Positions 8,466 through 18,778 of a stretch of DNA of 59,486 nucleotides are shown here, one piece after another; within the stretch, counting starts at the first letter, position 1, and the number at the start of each line of letters is the position of its first letter. The translations under genes and the position numbers were made by a program. The DNA lies in contig NZ_AJLJ01000015.1 in assembly GCF_000317245.1 (NCBI RefSeq), positions 1 through 59,486 of the forward strand. The letters run 5' to 3'. This DNA is from Fischerella muscicola SAG 1427-1 = PCC 73103 (lineage in GTDB: Bacteria > Cyanobacteriota > Cyanobacteriia > Cyanobacteriales > Nostocaceae). The notes beneath the pieces are model-generated. The model was not told where the DNA came from. It saw only the letters and a list, made by a program, of their open reading frames with translations, and did no database searches.

Positions 8466-9956
8466 ATGGCTGATCCCAAAACATTGACAACCGCCGATGG
8501 TATTCCGGTTGCAGATAACCAGAATTCTTTGACAGCAGGTGAGCGTGGTCCTGTGTTGATGCAGGATTTTCACCTGATGGAAAAGCTAGCTCACTTTAAC
8601 CGAGAACGGATTCCTGAGCGTGTTGTTCATGCCAAAGGAGCCGCTGCATTTGGCACGTTCACTGTTACTCAGGACATTACTCGTTACAGTAAAGCCAAAG
8701 TTTTTTCCGAAATTGGCAAACAAACCCAGGTTCTGCTGCGATTTTCGACTGTGGGAGGCGAAAAAGGTTCAGCCGATGCAGAACGTGACCCCAGAGGCTT
8801 CGCTGTCAAGTTCTATACCGAAGAAGGTAACTGGGATCTAGCAGGGAATAATACACCAGTCTTTTTTATCCGTGATCCGCTCAAGTTTCCTGATTTTATT
8901 CATACACAAAAGCGCAATCCGCAAACTAATTACAAAGATGCCAACGCCATGTGGGATTTCTGGTCACTCAGCCCAGAGGCTCTGCATCAGGTAACGATTT
9001 TATTCAGCGATCGCGGTACTCCCAAAACCTATCGGCACATGAACGGCTATGGTAGCCATACATTCAGCCTGATCAATTCTCAAGGTCAACGAGTGTGGTG
9101 CAAGTTCCATTTCAAAACCATCCAGGGGATTGAAAACTTTACCGCAGAAGAAGCAATTCGGGTCAAGGGAGAAGATCCAGACCATGCAACCCGTGATTTA
9201 TTTGAAGCGATCGCCCGTGGTGACTATCCTAAATGGCGAGTCTGCATTCAGGTAATGACTGAAGAACAAGCAGCACACCATCAGGATAATCCTTTTGATC
9301 TGACCAAAATTTGGAAGCATTCCGAATATCCCTTAATTGACGTGGGAATTCTCGAACTCAACCGCAATCCGCAAAACTACTTTGCAGAAGTTGAGCAGGC
9401 GGCATTTTCTCCTTCTAACGTTGTTCCTGGGATCAGCTTCTCTCCTGATAAAGTATTGCAAGCTCGTATTATGTCTTATCCCGATGCTCATCGCTATCGT
9501 ATCGGTGCAAACTATCAGCAATTACCCGTCAACCAACCGAAATGCCCAGTAATGCACTACCAGCGTGATGGCGCGATGGCATTGGGCAACAATGGGGGTA
9601 ATACACCAAACTATGAACCCAACAGCTACGAGGATACACCGAAGCAAAATTGTGCCTATGCAGAGCCAGCGTTGGACTTAGGCAATGTCAAAGTTGATCG
9701 CTATGATCATCGTGCAGGTAATGACGATTACACGCAAGCTGGAGATCTCTATCGGCTCATGACACCCGACCAACAACAGCGCCTGATCCAAAACATTGTT
9801 GGCAGTTTGAGTCAAGCAAGAAGTGATATTCAAATGCGTCAACTTTGTCATTTTTTCCGAGCAGATGTAAATTATGGTCGTCGTGTAGCAGAAGGATTGG
9901 GAATTACTATTGATCCATCGATGATTCCAACGTCTGCTCAACCTATCGGAGCATAA
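8466..9956 (+). CDS. katA: Monofunctional heme catalase
   Basis: Breaks down hydrogen peroxide to water and oxygen. At 496 residues this is a small-subunit catalase. The distal-side essentials are visible: His55 in [14 protein letters not shown] and Asn128 in [11 protein letters not shown]. The proximal heme ligand is Tyr338 in [15 protein letters not shown]. The [20 protein letters not shown] signature is intact, with no sign of truncation. The start is supported by GGAG upstream. Heme catalases are patchily distributed among filamentous cyanobacteria (general knowledge), so this gene may be accessory or acquired. It is monocistronic; a hairpin at 10062-10092 and a MITE-like element follow. 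Confidence 0.97.
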   Translation: MADPKTLTTADGIPVADNQNSLTAGERGPVLMQDFHLMEKLAHFNRERIPERVVHAKGAAAFGTFTVTQDITRYSKAKVFSEIGKQTQVLLRFSTVGGEKGSADAERDPRGFAVKFYTEEGNWDLAGNNTPVFFIRDPLKFPDFIHTQKRNPQTNYKDANAMWDFWSLSPEALHQVTILFSDRGTPKTYRHMNGYGSHTFSLINSQGQRVWCKFHFKTIQGIENFTAEEAIRVKGEDPDHATRDLFEAIARGDYPKWRVCIQVMTEEQAAHHQDNPFDLTKIWKHSEYPLIDVGILELNRNPQNYFAEVEQAAFSPSNVVPGISFSPDKVLQARIMSYPDAHRYRIGANYQQLPVNQPKCPVMHYQRDGAMALGNNGGNTPNYEPNSYEDTPKQNCAYAEPALDLGNVKVDRYDHRAGNDDYTQAGDLYRLMTPDQQQRLIQNIVGSLSQARSDIQMRQLCHFFRADVNYGRRVAEGLGITIDPSMIPTSAQPIGA

Positions 9957-10061
9957 CAGCTTACAAAATAGGGCATTGGGCATTAAAAACAATTTTGGAT
10001 TTTGGATTTTAGATTGGAATCTAAAATCGCAAATCTAAAATCTAAAATTTCTTGTCTCCTG

Positions 10062-10092
10062 GCTCCGCGACTTCTTGAAGAAATCGCGGAGC
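10062..10092. repeat. Hairpin related to the 33-bp palindrome family
   Basis: GCTCCGCGA-CTTCTT and AAGAAATCGCGGAGC form a nearly perfect hairpin, with the same layout as the 33-bp family but changed inner bases. It lies between the convergent katA and ureE, where it could act as a terminator for katA (inference). Confidence 0.55.
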
Positions 10093-10110
10093 TGAACATT
10101 AATTAAAATT

Positions 10111-10275
10111 AGAGCTTATTTATAAAGTAAATATTAAGTAGGGTGTGTTACGGCTATGCAAGGATTTTGGAGTTTGAGAGAGTTAAGATTAGCCGTAACG
10201 CACCATCTTTCTCGGTGCGTTAAGCGTTGCTATAACGCACCCTACAATTTAAGGTTTACTTTATAAATCGTCTCT
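10111..10275. mobile_element. MITE-like element with 21-bp imperfect terminal inverted repeats
   Basis: The left end AGAGCTTATTTATAAAGTAA(A) at 10111-10131 and the reverse complement of 10255-10275 agree at 18 of 21 positions. Inside each end a second inverted motif, TAGGGTGTGTTA / TAACGCACCCTA, follows. The 165-bp element has no coding capacity and reaches the last base of the ureE stop codon. A clear target duplication was not found. The same TTATTTATAAAGTAAA end recurs at 59282-59297. Confidence 0.65.
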
Positions 10276-10733
10276 TAATGCGATCGACCACCATTATCAT
10301 GATGGTGTCTGTACGCACCTGCTTCTGGTTGAAAGGGCGAAATTTCTTCCTTGATTTCTACTCCTAGTTGTTCCAGCATTGCTTGTAAAATAGGATCAGG
10401 AGATAAGCGTAAATAAGTGGGTGTAATTTCTACTGCAACATGACGATTACCTAAATGATAGGCTGCCTTCAATAAATCTATAGTGGTTTTGGCAACTACA
10501 GTTAAAACAGGTTCTGGTTTGGCAGTTATTCTTACTAAACTATCAGTAGTTTCATCTAAAAGAAGATCCCCATCTCGCAGTAACGTACCTCTAGGTAAAC
10601 GCAAAAACACCACTTGTCCATCTTCTGTTTGCAAGCGATGACGACTGCGCGTACGTTCCTCTGCTGTAAGAGACAAAGTTGATATTACTACTGCATGAGG
10701 ATTTGGTGGTTGTTTTTGGGTAAAAGTGAGCAT
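10275..10733 (-). CDS. ureE: Urease accessory protein UreE
   Basis: UreE is the nickel metallochaperone that delivers Ni2+ for urease maturation. The 152-residue protein has the N-terminal beta domain ([30 protein letters not shown]), the central metal-binding domain with [14 protein letters not shown], and a short His-containing tail ([12 protein letters not shown]). The conserved LGNRH histidine is the usual interdomain Ni ligand. No other urease gene is adjacent; ureF is 13.6 kb away at 24367 on the other strand, so the urease genes are scattered. Its stop codon abuts a MITE-like repeat. Confidence 0.93.
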   Translation of the reverse strand: MLTFTQKQPPNPHAVVISTLSLTAEERTRSRHRLQTEDGQVVFLRLPRGTLLRDGDLLLDETTDSLVRITAKPEPVLTVVAKTTIDLLKAAYHLGNRHVAVEITPTYLRLSPDPILQAMLEQLGVEIKEEISPFQPEAGAYRHHHDNGGRSH

Positions 10734-10861
10734 GGGGGAACAGTGAACAAGAAACAGAGAGCAGGGATTGAGGATTAAAAGGCAAAAATAAAAAGAAATA
10801 TTGAATCCATCTTTCTTTTTACTTTCTACTTGGTTCTTTTTACTTTTTCAGAGTCAAGACT

Positions 10862-11464
10862 ATGCACAATAATCAGCAACAACACCAGCATTTAGGTATT
10901 GTAGACAGTCTTCTGATGCAAATGTTTGGACTACCCAAGGGAATACTGGGTCGGTTAGGAGGTTTCATTTTAGCCCGTACAAAGCACGATTTTACTCAAT
11001 GGGTGATTGATCTCCTGGAAATTCAGCCAGATGAAAAAGTGCTAGAAGTTGGATTCGGACCCGGAGTAGGGATTGAGATTCTGGCGACTGCGGTGTCAAC
11101 CGGGTATGTAGCGGGTGTTGACTATTCACAAGAAATGGTTGAGCAAGCCAGAGTGCGGAATGAGAAAGCGATTGAGACAGGATTAGTCCAACTTCAGTAT
11201 GGCTCGGTTGAAAAACTGCCGTTTGCAAATGACACATTTGATAAAGCTTTAGCGATCAACTCCATGCAAGTTTGGTTAGATGCAATGGTTGGACTGCGCT
11301 CAATATGGCGGGTGATGAAAGTCGGTGGTAAGATTGCGCTTGGGTTTACTCCTCATTCCGGACAATCGAGTACTGGATTGACCGAAATGCTCACGACAGC
11401 TGGCTTTACTGAGGCGCACTTGGTAGAAACAGATCGGGGTTTTTGTGTGCTGGCGATCAAATAA
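10862..11464 (+). CDS. Class I SAM-dependent methyltransferase
   Basis: A 200-residue protein with a Rossmann-type methyltransferase core. Motif I is KVLEVGFGPGVGIEIL around residues 58-73, followed by an acidic end of strand 2 (AGVDYSQEMVEQA), a motif near YGSVEKLPFANDTFDKALAI, and a strand-5 region with VMKVGGKIALGFTP. Substrate unknown. It sits divergently from ureE across a 128-bp spacer, and 94 bp before a YbjN-domain gene. Confidence 0.88.
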   Translation: MHNNQQQHQHLGIVDSLLMQMFGLPKGILGRLGGFILARTKHDFTQWVIDLLEIQPDEKVLEVGFGPGVGIEILATAVSTGYVAGVDYSQEMVEQARVRNEKAIETGLVQLQYGSVEKLPFANDTFDKALAINSMQVWLDAMVGLRSIWRVMKVGGKIALGFTPHSGQSSTGLTEMLTTAGFTEAHLVETDRGFCVLAIK

Positions 11465-11557
11465 TCGGTTAATACTAGTTGCCGTTAGATGATTGCCTTG
11501 CATTGGCAAGGTATAAATTAGGGGTGGGTGAATCATAAAATTTGAGGAGAAATCTGT

Positions 11558-12046
11558 ATGGCTACTTACCAACCAAATCCGGAAGCGATCGCTAATGAAG
11601 AACTGATCAATGAACTGGTGACAGACACCGCAACTATCAACCATGTAGAAGTGATTGAAAACGTGATTGATAGTCTTGAACAAAATGACAGTGCTATGGT
11701 TAGCCAGTCTCCAGAGGGTAATTATCTCTGGAAATTTACCTATGGTAGTGTAGAAGTTTTTGTCCAGCTTACAGGGACAACAGATGAAGATACGATTACA
11801 GTATGGTCTCCAGTACTAAAATTACCAGCTAAAGATGAACCTAAACTAATGCGACAATTATTAGAGATGAATTGCTCTGATACTTTTGAATCTCGTTTTG
11901 GCATTATTGAAAATCAAGTTGTTGTACTGGCTACACGCACCTTAGCAGAATTGTCTGCTAGCGAAGTCTCACGCCTAATTACTGTTGTGGCAACAATCGC
12001 CGATAATAACGATGAAACTTTACAATCAGAATTTGGTGCAGCTTAG
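11558..12046 (+). CDS. YbjN-domain protein
   Basis: A 162-residue cytosolic acidic protein with the layout of the YbjN / type III secretion chaperone-like fold: VEVIENVIDSLEQNDSAMV, WKFTYGSVEVFVQL, TVWSPVLKLPAKDEPKLMRQLLEMN and FGIIENQVVVLATR. Such proteins are common in cyanobacteria and bind partner proteins; the role here is unknown. AGGAG lies about eight bases before the ATG. The lipoate ligase-like gene follows 57 bp downstream on the same strand. Confidence 0.8.
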   Translation: MATYQPNPEAIANEELINELVTDTATINHVEVIENVIDSLEQNDSAMVSQSPEGNYLWKFTYGSVEVFVQLTGTTDEDTITVWSPVLKLPAKDEPKLMRQLLEMNCSDTFESRFGIIENQVVVLATRTLAELSASEVSRLITVVATIADNNDETLQSEFGAA

Positions 12047-12103
12047 ACAATTTGAGATTTTGGATTTGAGAATTTAGATCATAAACAGGGGTTTGCTGGA
12101 TAA

Positions 12104-12856
12104 ATGCATAGCAAGCAGATTTGGCGACTAATTCCTTTACTAGAAGTCACTGGTAATATTCAGATGGCTATTGATCATTGGTTATTAGAACAGCACTTAT
12201 CAACACAGCATCCCCCTTCTTTACGATTTTATACCTGGTCGCCTGTGGCAATTTCCCTTGGCTACCACCAACACAAATATCCTCAACACTGGCATAATTT
12301 AACTTGGCAAGGTCAAAAAATAGACTTAGTGCGGCGTCCCACAGGAGGGCGCGCAGTATTGCATCAAGGTGATTTAACTTACAGCGTCATCACATCTGGA
12401 CTCAGTGGTAGCCGCATTGAAGCATACCAAAAAATCTGCGAATTTCTCATTCAAGGATGGCGTCAGCTTGGCATAGATTTACACTACGGTAATGCTGGGC
12501 GCGGTTACATCCACAATCCCAACTGTTTTGGTACTGCTACAGGTGCAGATTTAATCACAGAAGATGGTTGTAAACTGATTGGTAGCGCCCAGTTGCGACG
12601 TGGAGGGGCAATTTTGCAACATGGTTCAATGCGTTTGCAACCAGATGTCGAATTATTTACCGAAGTCTTTGGTGCTGAGTCGTTTACTTGCGTGCAAACT
12701 CCGCAAAATTTGAGTATTGAAAAGATTATGGCAGTTTTGAGCGCAACCGCCAGTGATTATTTTGATATACAGTTAACTGTACAACCATTCTCTAAAGATG
12801 AATGGCAAGCAATTTTGGCATTAAGTACTAAACTTTATAGTTCAATAGTAAATTGA
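12104..12856 (+). CDS. Lipoate/octanoate--protein ligase family protein
   Basis: A 250-residue member of the biotin/lipoate A/B protein ligase fold. The signature RRPTGGRAVLHQGDLTYSV lies at about residues 76-95 and the substrate-lysine region GCKLIGSAQLRRGGAILQHGSM at about 160-180. These enzymes attach lipoate or octanoate to E2 and glycine-cleavage H proteins. Whether it is a ligase (LplA) or an amidotransferase (LipM-like) cannot be settled by eye. The length is short of LplA with its C-terminal domain and closer to LipM. Confidence 0.87.
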   Translation: MHSKQIWRLIPLLEVTGNIQMAIDHWLLEQHLSTQHPPSLRFYTWSPVAISLGYHQHKYPQHWHNLTWQGQKIDLVRRPTGGRAVLHQGDLTYSVITSGLSGSRIEAYQKICEFLIQGWRQLGIDLHYGNAGRGYIHNPNCFGTATGADLITEDGCKLIGSAQLRRGGAILQHGSMRLQPDVELFTEVFGAESFTCVQTPQNLSIEKIMAVLSATASDYFDIQLTVQPFSKDEWQAILALSTKLYSSIVN

Positions 12857-12915
12857 GGAAAACAAACTCTGCGTCTCTTTGCGTTTTCCTCTGCTAACTG
12901 GTGCGTTTTAAGTAA

Positions 12916-13251
12916 TTATTTCTTCCATATTCTCTCTAACATTTCAATTTGCTTTTTCCTCTCAAGACTCATCTGTTCCTCAGAATAAAAAATCATCTTG
13001 TGTTGATTTTTTAAAGTTTCAAATTCTTTAATAACCTTAGCCATTTGTTGGTCACGCTGCTTTTTGTACTTATTAAACTGATATTTTCCTAGAATAAAGC
13101 CCATGATCAAAGAACTCATGAAAACTAATGCAAATAAGCCGACATTCTCATTTGTTTGCTTGACAGATGTCGGCTTATGAGGCTGATCTGTTTGAGAAGG
13201 AACTGTAACAGAAACAGCTTGTATATTTTTAGCAACTTTTGCAACCAGCAT
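12916..13251 (-). CDS. Small single-pass membrane protein
   Basis: A 111-residue protein with one clear transmembrane segment, GLFALVFMSSLIMGFILGKYQF, at about residues 38-60. A charged helical C-terminal region follows (KKQRDQQMAKVIKEFETLKNQ) with coiled-coil character. No family recognised. It is 110 bp downstream of kdpC on the same strand, in the place where other cyanobacteria carry a truncated kdpD, but it has none of the KdpD sequence features. Confidence 0.55.
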   Translation of the reverse strand: MLVAKVAKNIQAVSVTVPSQTDQPHKPTSVKQTNENVGLFALVFMSSLIMGFILGKYQFNKYKKQRDQQMAKVIKEFETLKNQHKMIFYSEEQMSLERKKQIEMLERIWKK

Positions 13252-13361
13252 AATTAGAATTATGGTTAAGTAGTTATTTGTGGGTTGTTGATGATTAATA
13301 GTGAATGGTTTTTATTTGAGAAACTATTAACTACTAATCACTAACTACTCACCTCTTAATT

Positions 13362-14006
13362 CTAAGTTGCAGGCTTGAAAGTATCTAGGGCTAAATTCAA
13401 TTTCAAAATATTAACCCCAGGTTCACCAAAGATACCTAAAAAACGACCATCTGTATTTTGATTAATTAGGGTTTCCAACTGCTGGGGTTGGACTCCCCGC
13501 GCCTTTGCGACTCGTGAAATTTGGGCTTTGGCTGCTTCTGGGGTGATGTGGGGGTCAAGGCTGGAACCAGAAGTGTATACTAAATCGGCACTAGGTTGCA
13601 CACCCTCATTTTTAAGACGATTAAGATCACCTTGAACTAGTTTACTGGGGTCGGGGTCATTGTTACCTTTGATACGCTCTAACAAAGCTGGGTTACTAGG
13701 AGCCAAATTACTCGCACCAGAAACTCCAGTTTTTAGTATCCCGGCTTCATCTTTTTTGGGGTCAGCAGTACTGTAGCTAGTAGTGCTGGGGCGACTGTTA
13801 AAATAGCGATCGCTTGTGAAAGGTTGACCAATCAGAGCAGAACCGACTATTTCACCTTGGTTATTTTTGATCAGACTACCATTGACCTGAGTTGGAAACA
13901 CAATTTGTCCGAACCCAATCATTACAAAAGGATAAATAATCGCCGTAATGATCCAAAGTACCAAAGTAGAACGAACTGCTCTACTTGCTTCCCGTGCAAA
14001 ACTCAT
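13362..14006 (-). CDS. kdpC: Potassium-transporting ATPase subunit KdpC
   Basis: KdpC is the single-span periplasmic-side subunit that assists K+ binding in the KdpFABC P-type ATPase. The 214-residue protein has the N-terminal membrane span (STLVLWIITAIIYPFVMIGFGQ), SALIGQPFTSDRYFNSRPS around residues 57-75, SGSSLDPHITPEAA around 145-160, and the C-terminal GEPGVNILKLNLALD. All are KdpC hallmarks. It is separated from the preceding kdpG/F-like gene by three bases, so the two are translationally linked. Confidence 0.95.
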   Translation of the reverse strand: MSFAREASRAVRSTLVLWIITAIIYPFVMIGFGQIVFPTQVNGSLIKNNQGEIVGSALIGQPFTSDRYFNSRPSTTSYSTADPKKDEAGILKTGVSGASNLAPSNPALLERIKGNNDPDPSKLVQGDLNRLKNEGVQPSADLVYTSGSSLDPHITPEAAKAQISRVAKARGVQPQQLETLINQNTDGRFLGIFGEPGVNILKLNLALDTFKPAT

Positions 14007-14009
14007 GAT

Positions 14010-14273
14010 TTAAAACTTCTCCGGTATAAACATCACGAAAAATAGATATATAGAAAGAGCTACTGTCACAATTCCTAATAATCCCAACGCCCAAGCTTGA
14101 GTGCGGGAGAATTGTTGATCAGCAGCTAAGACTAAAGGTGCAACTACCAAGTTCAAGCACATGGCGATGAACAAGTACAGTGGTAGCTTTTGTTTTTTGC
14201 TGTTAGACCAGATTTCAGTCAGCGTCTCTAATAGTTGGTTAGATAAAATTGGGTAGCGTTGAATGGGTTTCAT
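14010..14273 (-). CDS. kdpG: KdpF-like extended small subunit (cyanobacterial KdpG)
   Basis: An 87-residue protein with two hydrophobic segments. The C-terminal part, ALGLLGIVTVALSIYLFFVMFIPEKF, is what a KdpF peptide looks like (about 29 residues in enteric bacteria). Here it is preceded by another 55 residues with its own membrane span. In Anabaena the gene between kdpB and kdpC has been called kdpG (recalled from literature), and position and length fit. It probably stabilises the KdpABC complex. Confidence 0.75.
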   Translation of the reverse strand: MKPIQRYPILSNQLLETLTEIWSNSKKQKLPLYLFIAMCLNLVVAPLVLAADQQFSRTQAWALGLLGIVTVALSIYLFFVMFIPEKF

Positions 14274-14320
14274 AAATAAATGTTTAGTTGTTGGTTGTTA
14301 ATTAATCCTCAATCGTTTTC

Positions 14321-14353
14321 AGATCCCCGACTTCTTTAAGAAGTCGGGGATCT
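14321..14353. repeat. 33-bp palindrome inside the kdp operon
   Basis: AGATCCCCGACTTCTT and its reverse complement around one central base form a near-perfect hairpin. It lies between kdpB (ends 14381) and kdpG (starts 14273). It is one of five well-conserved copies in the window. Its position inside an operon means it could act as an attenuator or mRNA-stability element (inference). Confidence 0.85.
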
Positions 14354-14380
14354 ATAACCAAGATCCCCTTTCCCCAATCC

Positions 14381-16513
14381 TCAAGACAATGGCAAAATAA
14401 CATCTATCAATTTGATGGCGATAAAGGGGGCGATGATACCGCCAACACCATATATGAAGATGTTGCGGCGTAGTAGTTGGTCTGCTGTCAGGGGGCGGAA
14501 TTTTACTCCTTTGAGTGCGAGGGGAATTAGAACTGGGATAATTAAAGCGTTGTAAATTAGGGCTGAGATAATTGCAGATTGAGCGCTTTTTAATCCCATG
14601 ATATTTAGTGCGCCAATACCAGCAGCTGCAAAGATTGTGGGGATGATGGCGAAATACTTAGCGATATCATTAGCTATAGAAAATGTCGTCAATGCTCCAC
14701 GGGTGATTAATAATTGTTTACCAATAGTTACTAAGTCAATTAGTTTTGTGGGGTCAGAGTCTAAGTCCACCATGTTAGCAGCTTCTTTGGCGGCTTGGGT
14801 TCCGGAGTTCATTGCTAAACCTACGTTTGCTTGCGCTAGTGCTGGTGCGTCGTTAGTACCATCCCCGGTCATGGCTACTAATTTACCTTGAGACTGTTCG
14901 GAGCGAATTACCTCGATTTTATCTTCTGGAGTTGCTTCGGCAATAAAGTCATCAACTCCCGCTTCTTCAGCAATTACCGAAGCTGTGATCCGGTTGTCAC
15001 CTGTAAGCATGATGGTACGCACACCCATGCGCCGGAGTTGATCAAATCGTTCTTTAATACCAGGTTTGACGATATCTTTGAGGTAAATTACGCCGTAAAT
15101 CTCATCGTTTTTGCAGACAGCTAGGGGAGTACCACCTAAACGGGAAACTCGCTCAAAGGCTGTATCTAATTCGGAAGTGTTATTTCCGCCACGAGAACGC
15201 ACAAAACCTTTGATTGCATCCACTGCACCTTTACGGATTTGTTTACCATCAGGTAAGTTAGTCCCACTCATCCGGGTTTTGGCAGAAAATTCCATACCTT
15301 CGGCTGTGGTTGTGTCAAAATCAACTTTTGCACCAAAGTTTTGAGCAAGTTTCACAATTGATCTGCCTTCTGGTGTATCGTCAAAGACGCTAGCAACTAA
15401 AGATACTTGGGCGATGTCTTCGACAGAGTGACCGTTGACGGGGATAAATTCATCGGCCATACGATTGCCAAAGGTGATTGTACCTGTTTTATCTAATACC
15501 AAACTATTGATATCACCACAGGCTTCTACGGCTCGACCAGAGGTAGCGATAACGTTGAATTGGGCGACTCTATCCATCCCAGCAATACCGATCGCACTCA
15601 GCAAACCACCTATTGTCGTGGGAATTAATGCTACCAAGAGTGAAATTAAAATGGCAACGCTCGCACCAGCGCGTAAACTGTTTCCTGCTTCTGCTCCGTA
15701 GATAGTACTGACAAAGTTAGCAATATAACCAGCAAAAGGAGGAATCGTGGCTACAACAATCAGAAATACCTGCGTCAGGACTGCTAAAAGTACCGTCAAG
15801 GCGATTTCGTTAGGAGTTTTGCTGCGTTTTGCACCTTCTACTAAAGAAATCATGCGATCGATAAAACCTTGACCGGGGTCGGCTGTAATGCGAATCTTTA
15901 ATTCATCAGACAATAACCGCGTACCACCTGTAACAGAACTAGCAATATCTGTACCTGGTTGCTTTAGTACGGGTGCAGACTCCCCAGTAATAGCAGACTC
16001 GTCCACCGAGCCAATACCCTCAATCACTTCCCCATCGGCGGGTATCATGTCATTAGCAACGACTTTGACCAAATCACCCCGCCGCAGTTCTGTAGAATTA
16101 ACTTCTTGAATAGAAGTATCTGGGAGAATTTTACGAGCAATTGTATGCGATCGCGTCGCTTTCAAACTTTCTGCTTGGGCTTTTCCTCGCCCTTCAGCTA
16201 CAGCTTCAGCAAAGTTAGCAAACAGAACTGTGAGAAATAGAATTAAGCAAATCAACCCGTTTAACAAACGCTGTTGGTTAACTGGAAGTTGTATAGTTCC
16301 GAATAAATTCGGAGCAAGGGTGACAATAAAAGTAACAATTGTTCCCACCCAGACAATAAACATCACTGGATTTTTCACAGCAATTCGCGGGTTGAGTTTC
16401 ACAAATGACTCTTTAATCGCCCTTTGATACAATCCCCGCATATCTGCTTTGGGAGTATGCTTACGTGAGTCTCGTGTTCCCTGCGGTACACGCGGTGGTT
16501 GAGTAGTTTTCAT
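14381..16513 (-). CDS. kdpB: Potassium-transporting P-type ATPase subunit KdpB
   Basis: The catalytic, ATP-hydrolysing subunit of the high-affinity K+ uptake complex in the plasma membrane. The 710 residues carry all P-type ATPase signatures: TGES at 176-179 (actuator domain), DKTGT with phosphorylated Asp341, and [21 protein letters not shown] in the hinge. Class IA features are also present: [25 protein letters not shown] in M4 and [18 protein letters not shown] in M5. The N-terminus is about 25 residues longer than in enteric KdpB. It lies in the order kdpA-kdpB-kdpG-kdpC, with a repeat-filled 77-bp gap after kdpA. Confidence 0.97.
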   Translation of the reverse strand: MKTTQPPRVPQGTRDSRKHTPKADMRGLYQRAIKESFVKLNPRIAVKNPVMFIVWVGTIVTFIVTLAPNLFGTIQLPVNQQRLLNGLICLILFLTVLFANFAEAVAEGRGKAQAESLKATRSHTIARKILPDTSIQEVNSTELRRGDLVKVVANDMIPADGEVIEGIGSVDESAITGESAPVLKQPGTDIASSVTGGTRLLSDELKIRITADPGQGFIDRMISLVEGAKRSKTPNEIALTVLLAVLTQVFLIVVATIPPFAGYIANFVSTIYGAEAGNSLRAGASVAILISLLVALIPTTIGGLLSAIGIAGMDRVAQFNVIATSGRAVEACGDINSLVLDKTGTITFGNRMADEFIPVNGHSVEDIAQVSLVASVFDDTPEGRSIVKLAQNFGAKVDFDTTTAEGMEFSAKTRMSGTNLPDGKQIRKGAVDAIKGFVRSRGGNNTSELDTAFERVSRLGGTPLAVCKNDEIYGVIYLKDIVKPGIKERFDQLRRMGVRTIMLTGDNRITASVIAEEAGVDDFIAEATPEDKIEVIRSEQSQGKLVAMTGDGTNDAPALAQANVGLAMNSGTQAAKEAANMVDLDSDPTKLIDLVTIGKQLLITRGALTTFSIANDIAKYFAIIPTIFAAAGIGALNIMGLKSAQSAIISALIYNALIIPVLIPLALKGVKFRPLTADQLLRRNIFIYGVGGIIAPFIAIKLIDVILPLS

Positions 16514-16529
16514 AGATTTTGGTTATTAG

Positions 16530-16592
16530 AGACGCGATTAATCGCGTCTGTACAATGGTCGATGGTAGATTAATCGCGTCTGTACAATGGTC
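16530..16592. repeat. Palindromic AGACGCG repeat between kdpA and kdpB
   Basis: AGACGCGATTAATCGCGTCT (16530-16549) is a perfect 20-bp palindrome followed by GTACAATGGTC. The right half plus tail is then duplicated at 16568-16592. Related copies occur at 25673-25692 (inside a gene), 50253-50272 and about 53763-53802. Confidence 0.8.
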
Positions 16593-18330
16593 ACCCATTT
16601 GTAATTTGAAAAAATTCGCCAATCGGGCCAAATGCTAGTACCGGAAAGAAGGTGAGTGCGCCTAAGATTAAAATTACGCCTGCGGTTACGCCTGTAAATA
16701 ATCCGGTGTCGGTTCGCAATGTGCCTGTTGTTAAAGGCACTGGCTGTTTGCGGGAAATACTGTCGGCGAGTAAAAGTAAACCGACAATTGGGATGTACCG
16801 TCCTGCAAGGAGACTGAAGCAAGTACTGAGGTTCCACCACAAAGCAGTTGTAGTTGGATCTGTACCTGTGGCGATCGCTAAAGGTGAGGGTTGAGAATCT
16901 CCCAAACCTTCAAACCCGGAACCGTTATTCGCAGCAGCAGAAGCGTATTCGTAAATGACTTGAGCAAAACCGTGAAAACCAGGATTACTAATTCCTGCTA
17001 GTTGATAGGGAAATGCTAAAGTAATAGCAGCTGGAATCATAATGGCGATGGGGTGAACCAACAAAATTAGGAAACTGGCTAGGACTACTTCCCGTTTTTC
17101 TATTTTGCGTCCGAGAAATTCTGGTGTGCGTCCCACCATCAACCCTGTAGCAAATACAGCCAAGATTAAATAAGCAAATAAATAAGCCGTTCCCGTACCC
17201 TGTCCACCAAAGACAATTTGCAAAAACATGTTGGAAAGGGTGACGAAACCGCCACTAGGCATGAACGAATCATGTAAACTGTTCACAGCCCCGCACATGG
17301 TTGCTGTGGTAATGGCTGCGTATAAAGCAGATTGCGCCCAGCCAAAGCGAATTTCTTTACCTTCCAAATTTGGTTGCTGACTACCCAACAAAGCATTGAC
17401 AGCTGGATTACCGTTGTATTCGCCAATGGCTGTAATAATTACAAAACCTACAAGAATAGCAAATGGGATGCTATATACTAACCAAGCTTGCTTAATGTTA
17501 TTGGCAAAAATACCGTAGGTGTAAATTAAGGAGCTGGGTATCGATAGCATAGCTACCAGCTGAAGGAGATTAGTAAAAGCATTGGGATTTTCAAAGGGGT
17601 GAGCTGAGTTAATCGCAAAAAATCCACCACCGTTTTCCCCTAATTCTTTGATGATTTCATAATGAGCCACAGGGCCACGAGCGATCGCCTGACTGATACT
17701 AGGATCTTCTAAAGTCGGAACAATTACTGGCCCTGCTAATGTTTCCGGGACACCAGCAGCCATGAGAGCGATCGCACCGACAATACTAATTGGTAATAAA
17801 ATCCGTGTAATTGCGCGAATTAAATCTACATAAAAGTTACCCAGGGGTCTACCTGTTAATCCGCGAATAAAAGCGATCGCAACTGCGATTCCTGTTGCTG
17901 CGGAGGTAAACATGTGATATCCCAGTCCCAACATTTGACTGGCGTAACTCATGTAGGTTTCACCAGAATAATGCTGCTGGTTAGTATTAGTAATAAAGGA
18001 AATTGTGGTATGTAATGCTGTGTCCCAAGTTGGTGCACCAACTTGTGTTGGATTGAGGGGTAGCCATCCCTGATTTGTGATAATTAAAAAGATCAGCAAC
18101 CCCATCACAATGTTGCTATATATAATAGCTCGTGCATACTGCCAGCCCGTCATATTTTCTTTAGTTTGCACACCAACTAAAGAGTAAAACACTCGCTCAA
18201 CAGGATTTAAAATTGGGTCGAGAAAAGTCCGTTTTTCTTGAAATATATGTGCTATATATCGCCCAAAAAATGGCGTAATTATGACTACAATTATTAGCGT
18301 TAAAGCTATTTGAATATATCCTTCTAGCAT
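16591..18330 (-). CDS. kdpA: Potassium-transporting ATPase subunit KdpA
   Basis: The K+-channel-like subunit of the Kdp complex, with ten membrane helices and four selectivity-filter loops. The 579 residues (usual length about 557) show filter segments such as [58 protein letters not shown] and [17 protein letters not shown]. These are the canonical four selectivity-filter loops. It is the first gene of the minus-strand operon. The 448-bp upstream spacer is shared with a divergent histidine kinase gene. Confidence 0.97.
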   Translation of the reverse strand: MLEGYIQIALTLIIVVIITPFFGRYIAHIFQEKRTFLDPILNPVERVFYSLVGVQTKENMTGWQYARAIIYSNIVMGLLIFLIITNQGWLPLNPTQVGAPTWDTALHTTISFITNTNQQHYSGETYMSYASQMLGLGYHMFTSAATGIAVAIAFIRGLTGRPLGNFYVDLIRAITRILLPISIVGAIALMAAGVPETLAGPVIVPTLEDPSISQAIARGPVAHYEIIKELGENGGGFFAINSAHPFENPNAFTNLLQLVAMLSIPSSLIYTYGIFANNIKQAWLVYSIPFAILVGFVIITAIGEYNGNPAVNALLGSQQPNLEGKEIRFGWAQSALYAAITTATMCGAVNSLHDSFMPSGGFVTLSNMFLQIVFGGQGTGTAYLFAYLILAVFATGLMVGRTPEFLGRKIEKREVVLASFLILLVHPIAIMIPAAITLAFPYQLAGISNPGFHGFAQVIYEYASAAANNGSGFEGLGDSQPSPLAIATGTDPTTTALWWNLSTCFSLLAGRYIPIVGLLLLADSISRKQPVPLTTGTLRTDTGLFTGVTAGVILILGALTFFPVLAFGPIGEFFQITNG

Positions 18331-18778
18331 GAATTAGTTAGGCTCCATGATTTGTCATTTGTCATTGGTTATTTGTCATTGATCATTTGTTAGGGTTTAA
18401 AAATCTTTTTTCATCAGTCTACTTTCAGTCAATTGCGGGTAAAGCTATAAACATTTAATTATTGATGATGATTGGTAACAATCACATCATCATTTTTTTT
18501 AAACGAAAAAACAATAAGTAGAAGGAATAAAAATCAGTTTATTTTTTTGTGTTTAATATTTATCACAGGATATAGAGTAAATATAAACATGTTTAGATAT
18601 TTGCCAAACGCTAGATATATACATATCTAAACACCAGATTATTAAAGCTCCCCGACTTCTTAAAGAAGTCGGGGAGCTGAACTCTAAATTCTCACAACTC
18701 ATTTATAACTGTTATATTTTTAATACAATCAAGTGATAAATCTAAAATTCAAAATTGTTTGACGGGGTTGGTTTCTGA
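18331..18778. promoter_or_regulatory. Divergent intergenic region between kdpA and the histidine kinase gene
   Basis: A 448-bp spacer between divergent starts, so it must hold both promoters. It contains a heptamer-type repeat run (ATTTGTCATTTGTCATTGG and variants) near 18350-18390 next to kdpA, then AT-rich sequence. A 33-bp palindrome lies at 18646-18678. No riboswitch or clear response-regulator site could be identified by eye. Confidence 0.5.
18646..18678. repeat. 33-bp palindrome (AGCTCCCC variant)
   Basis: AGCTCCCCGACTTCTT is paired with its reverse complement around a central base. The outer GCTC/GAGC change is compensated on both arms, which suggests that the hairpin, not only the sequence, is maintained. 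Confidence 0.85.

Noticed and set aside
18331..18778. Possible c-di-AMP or other riboswitch ahead of kdpA
   Set aside because: No conserved core motif could be found; only repeats and AT-rich sequence are visible.
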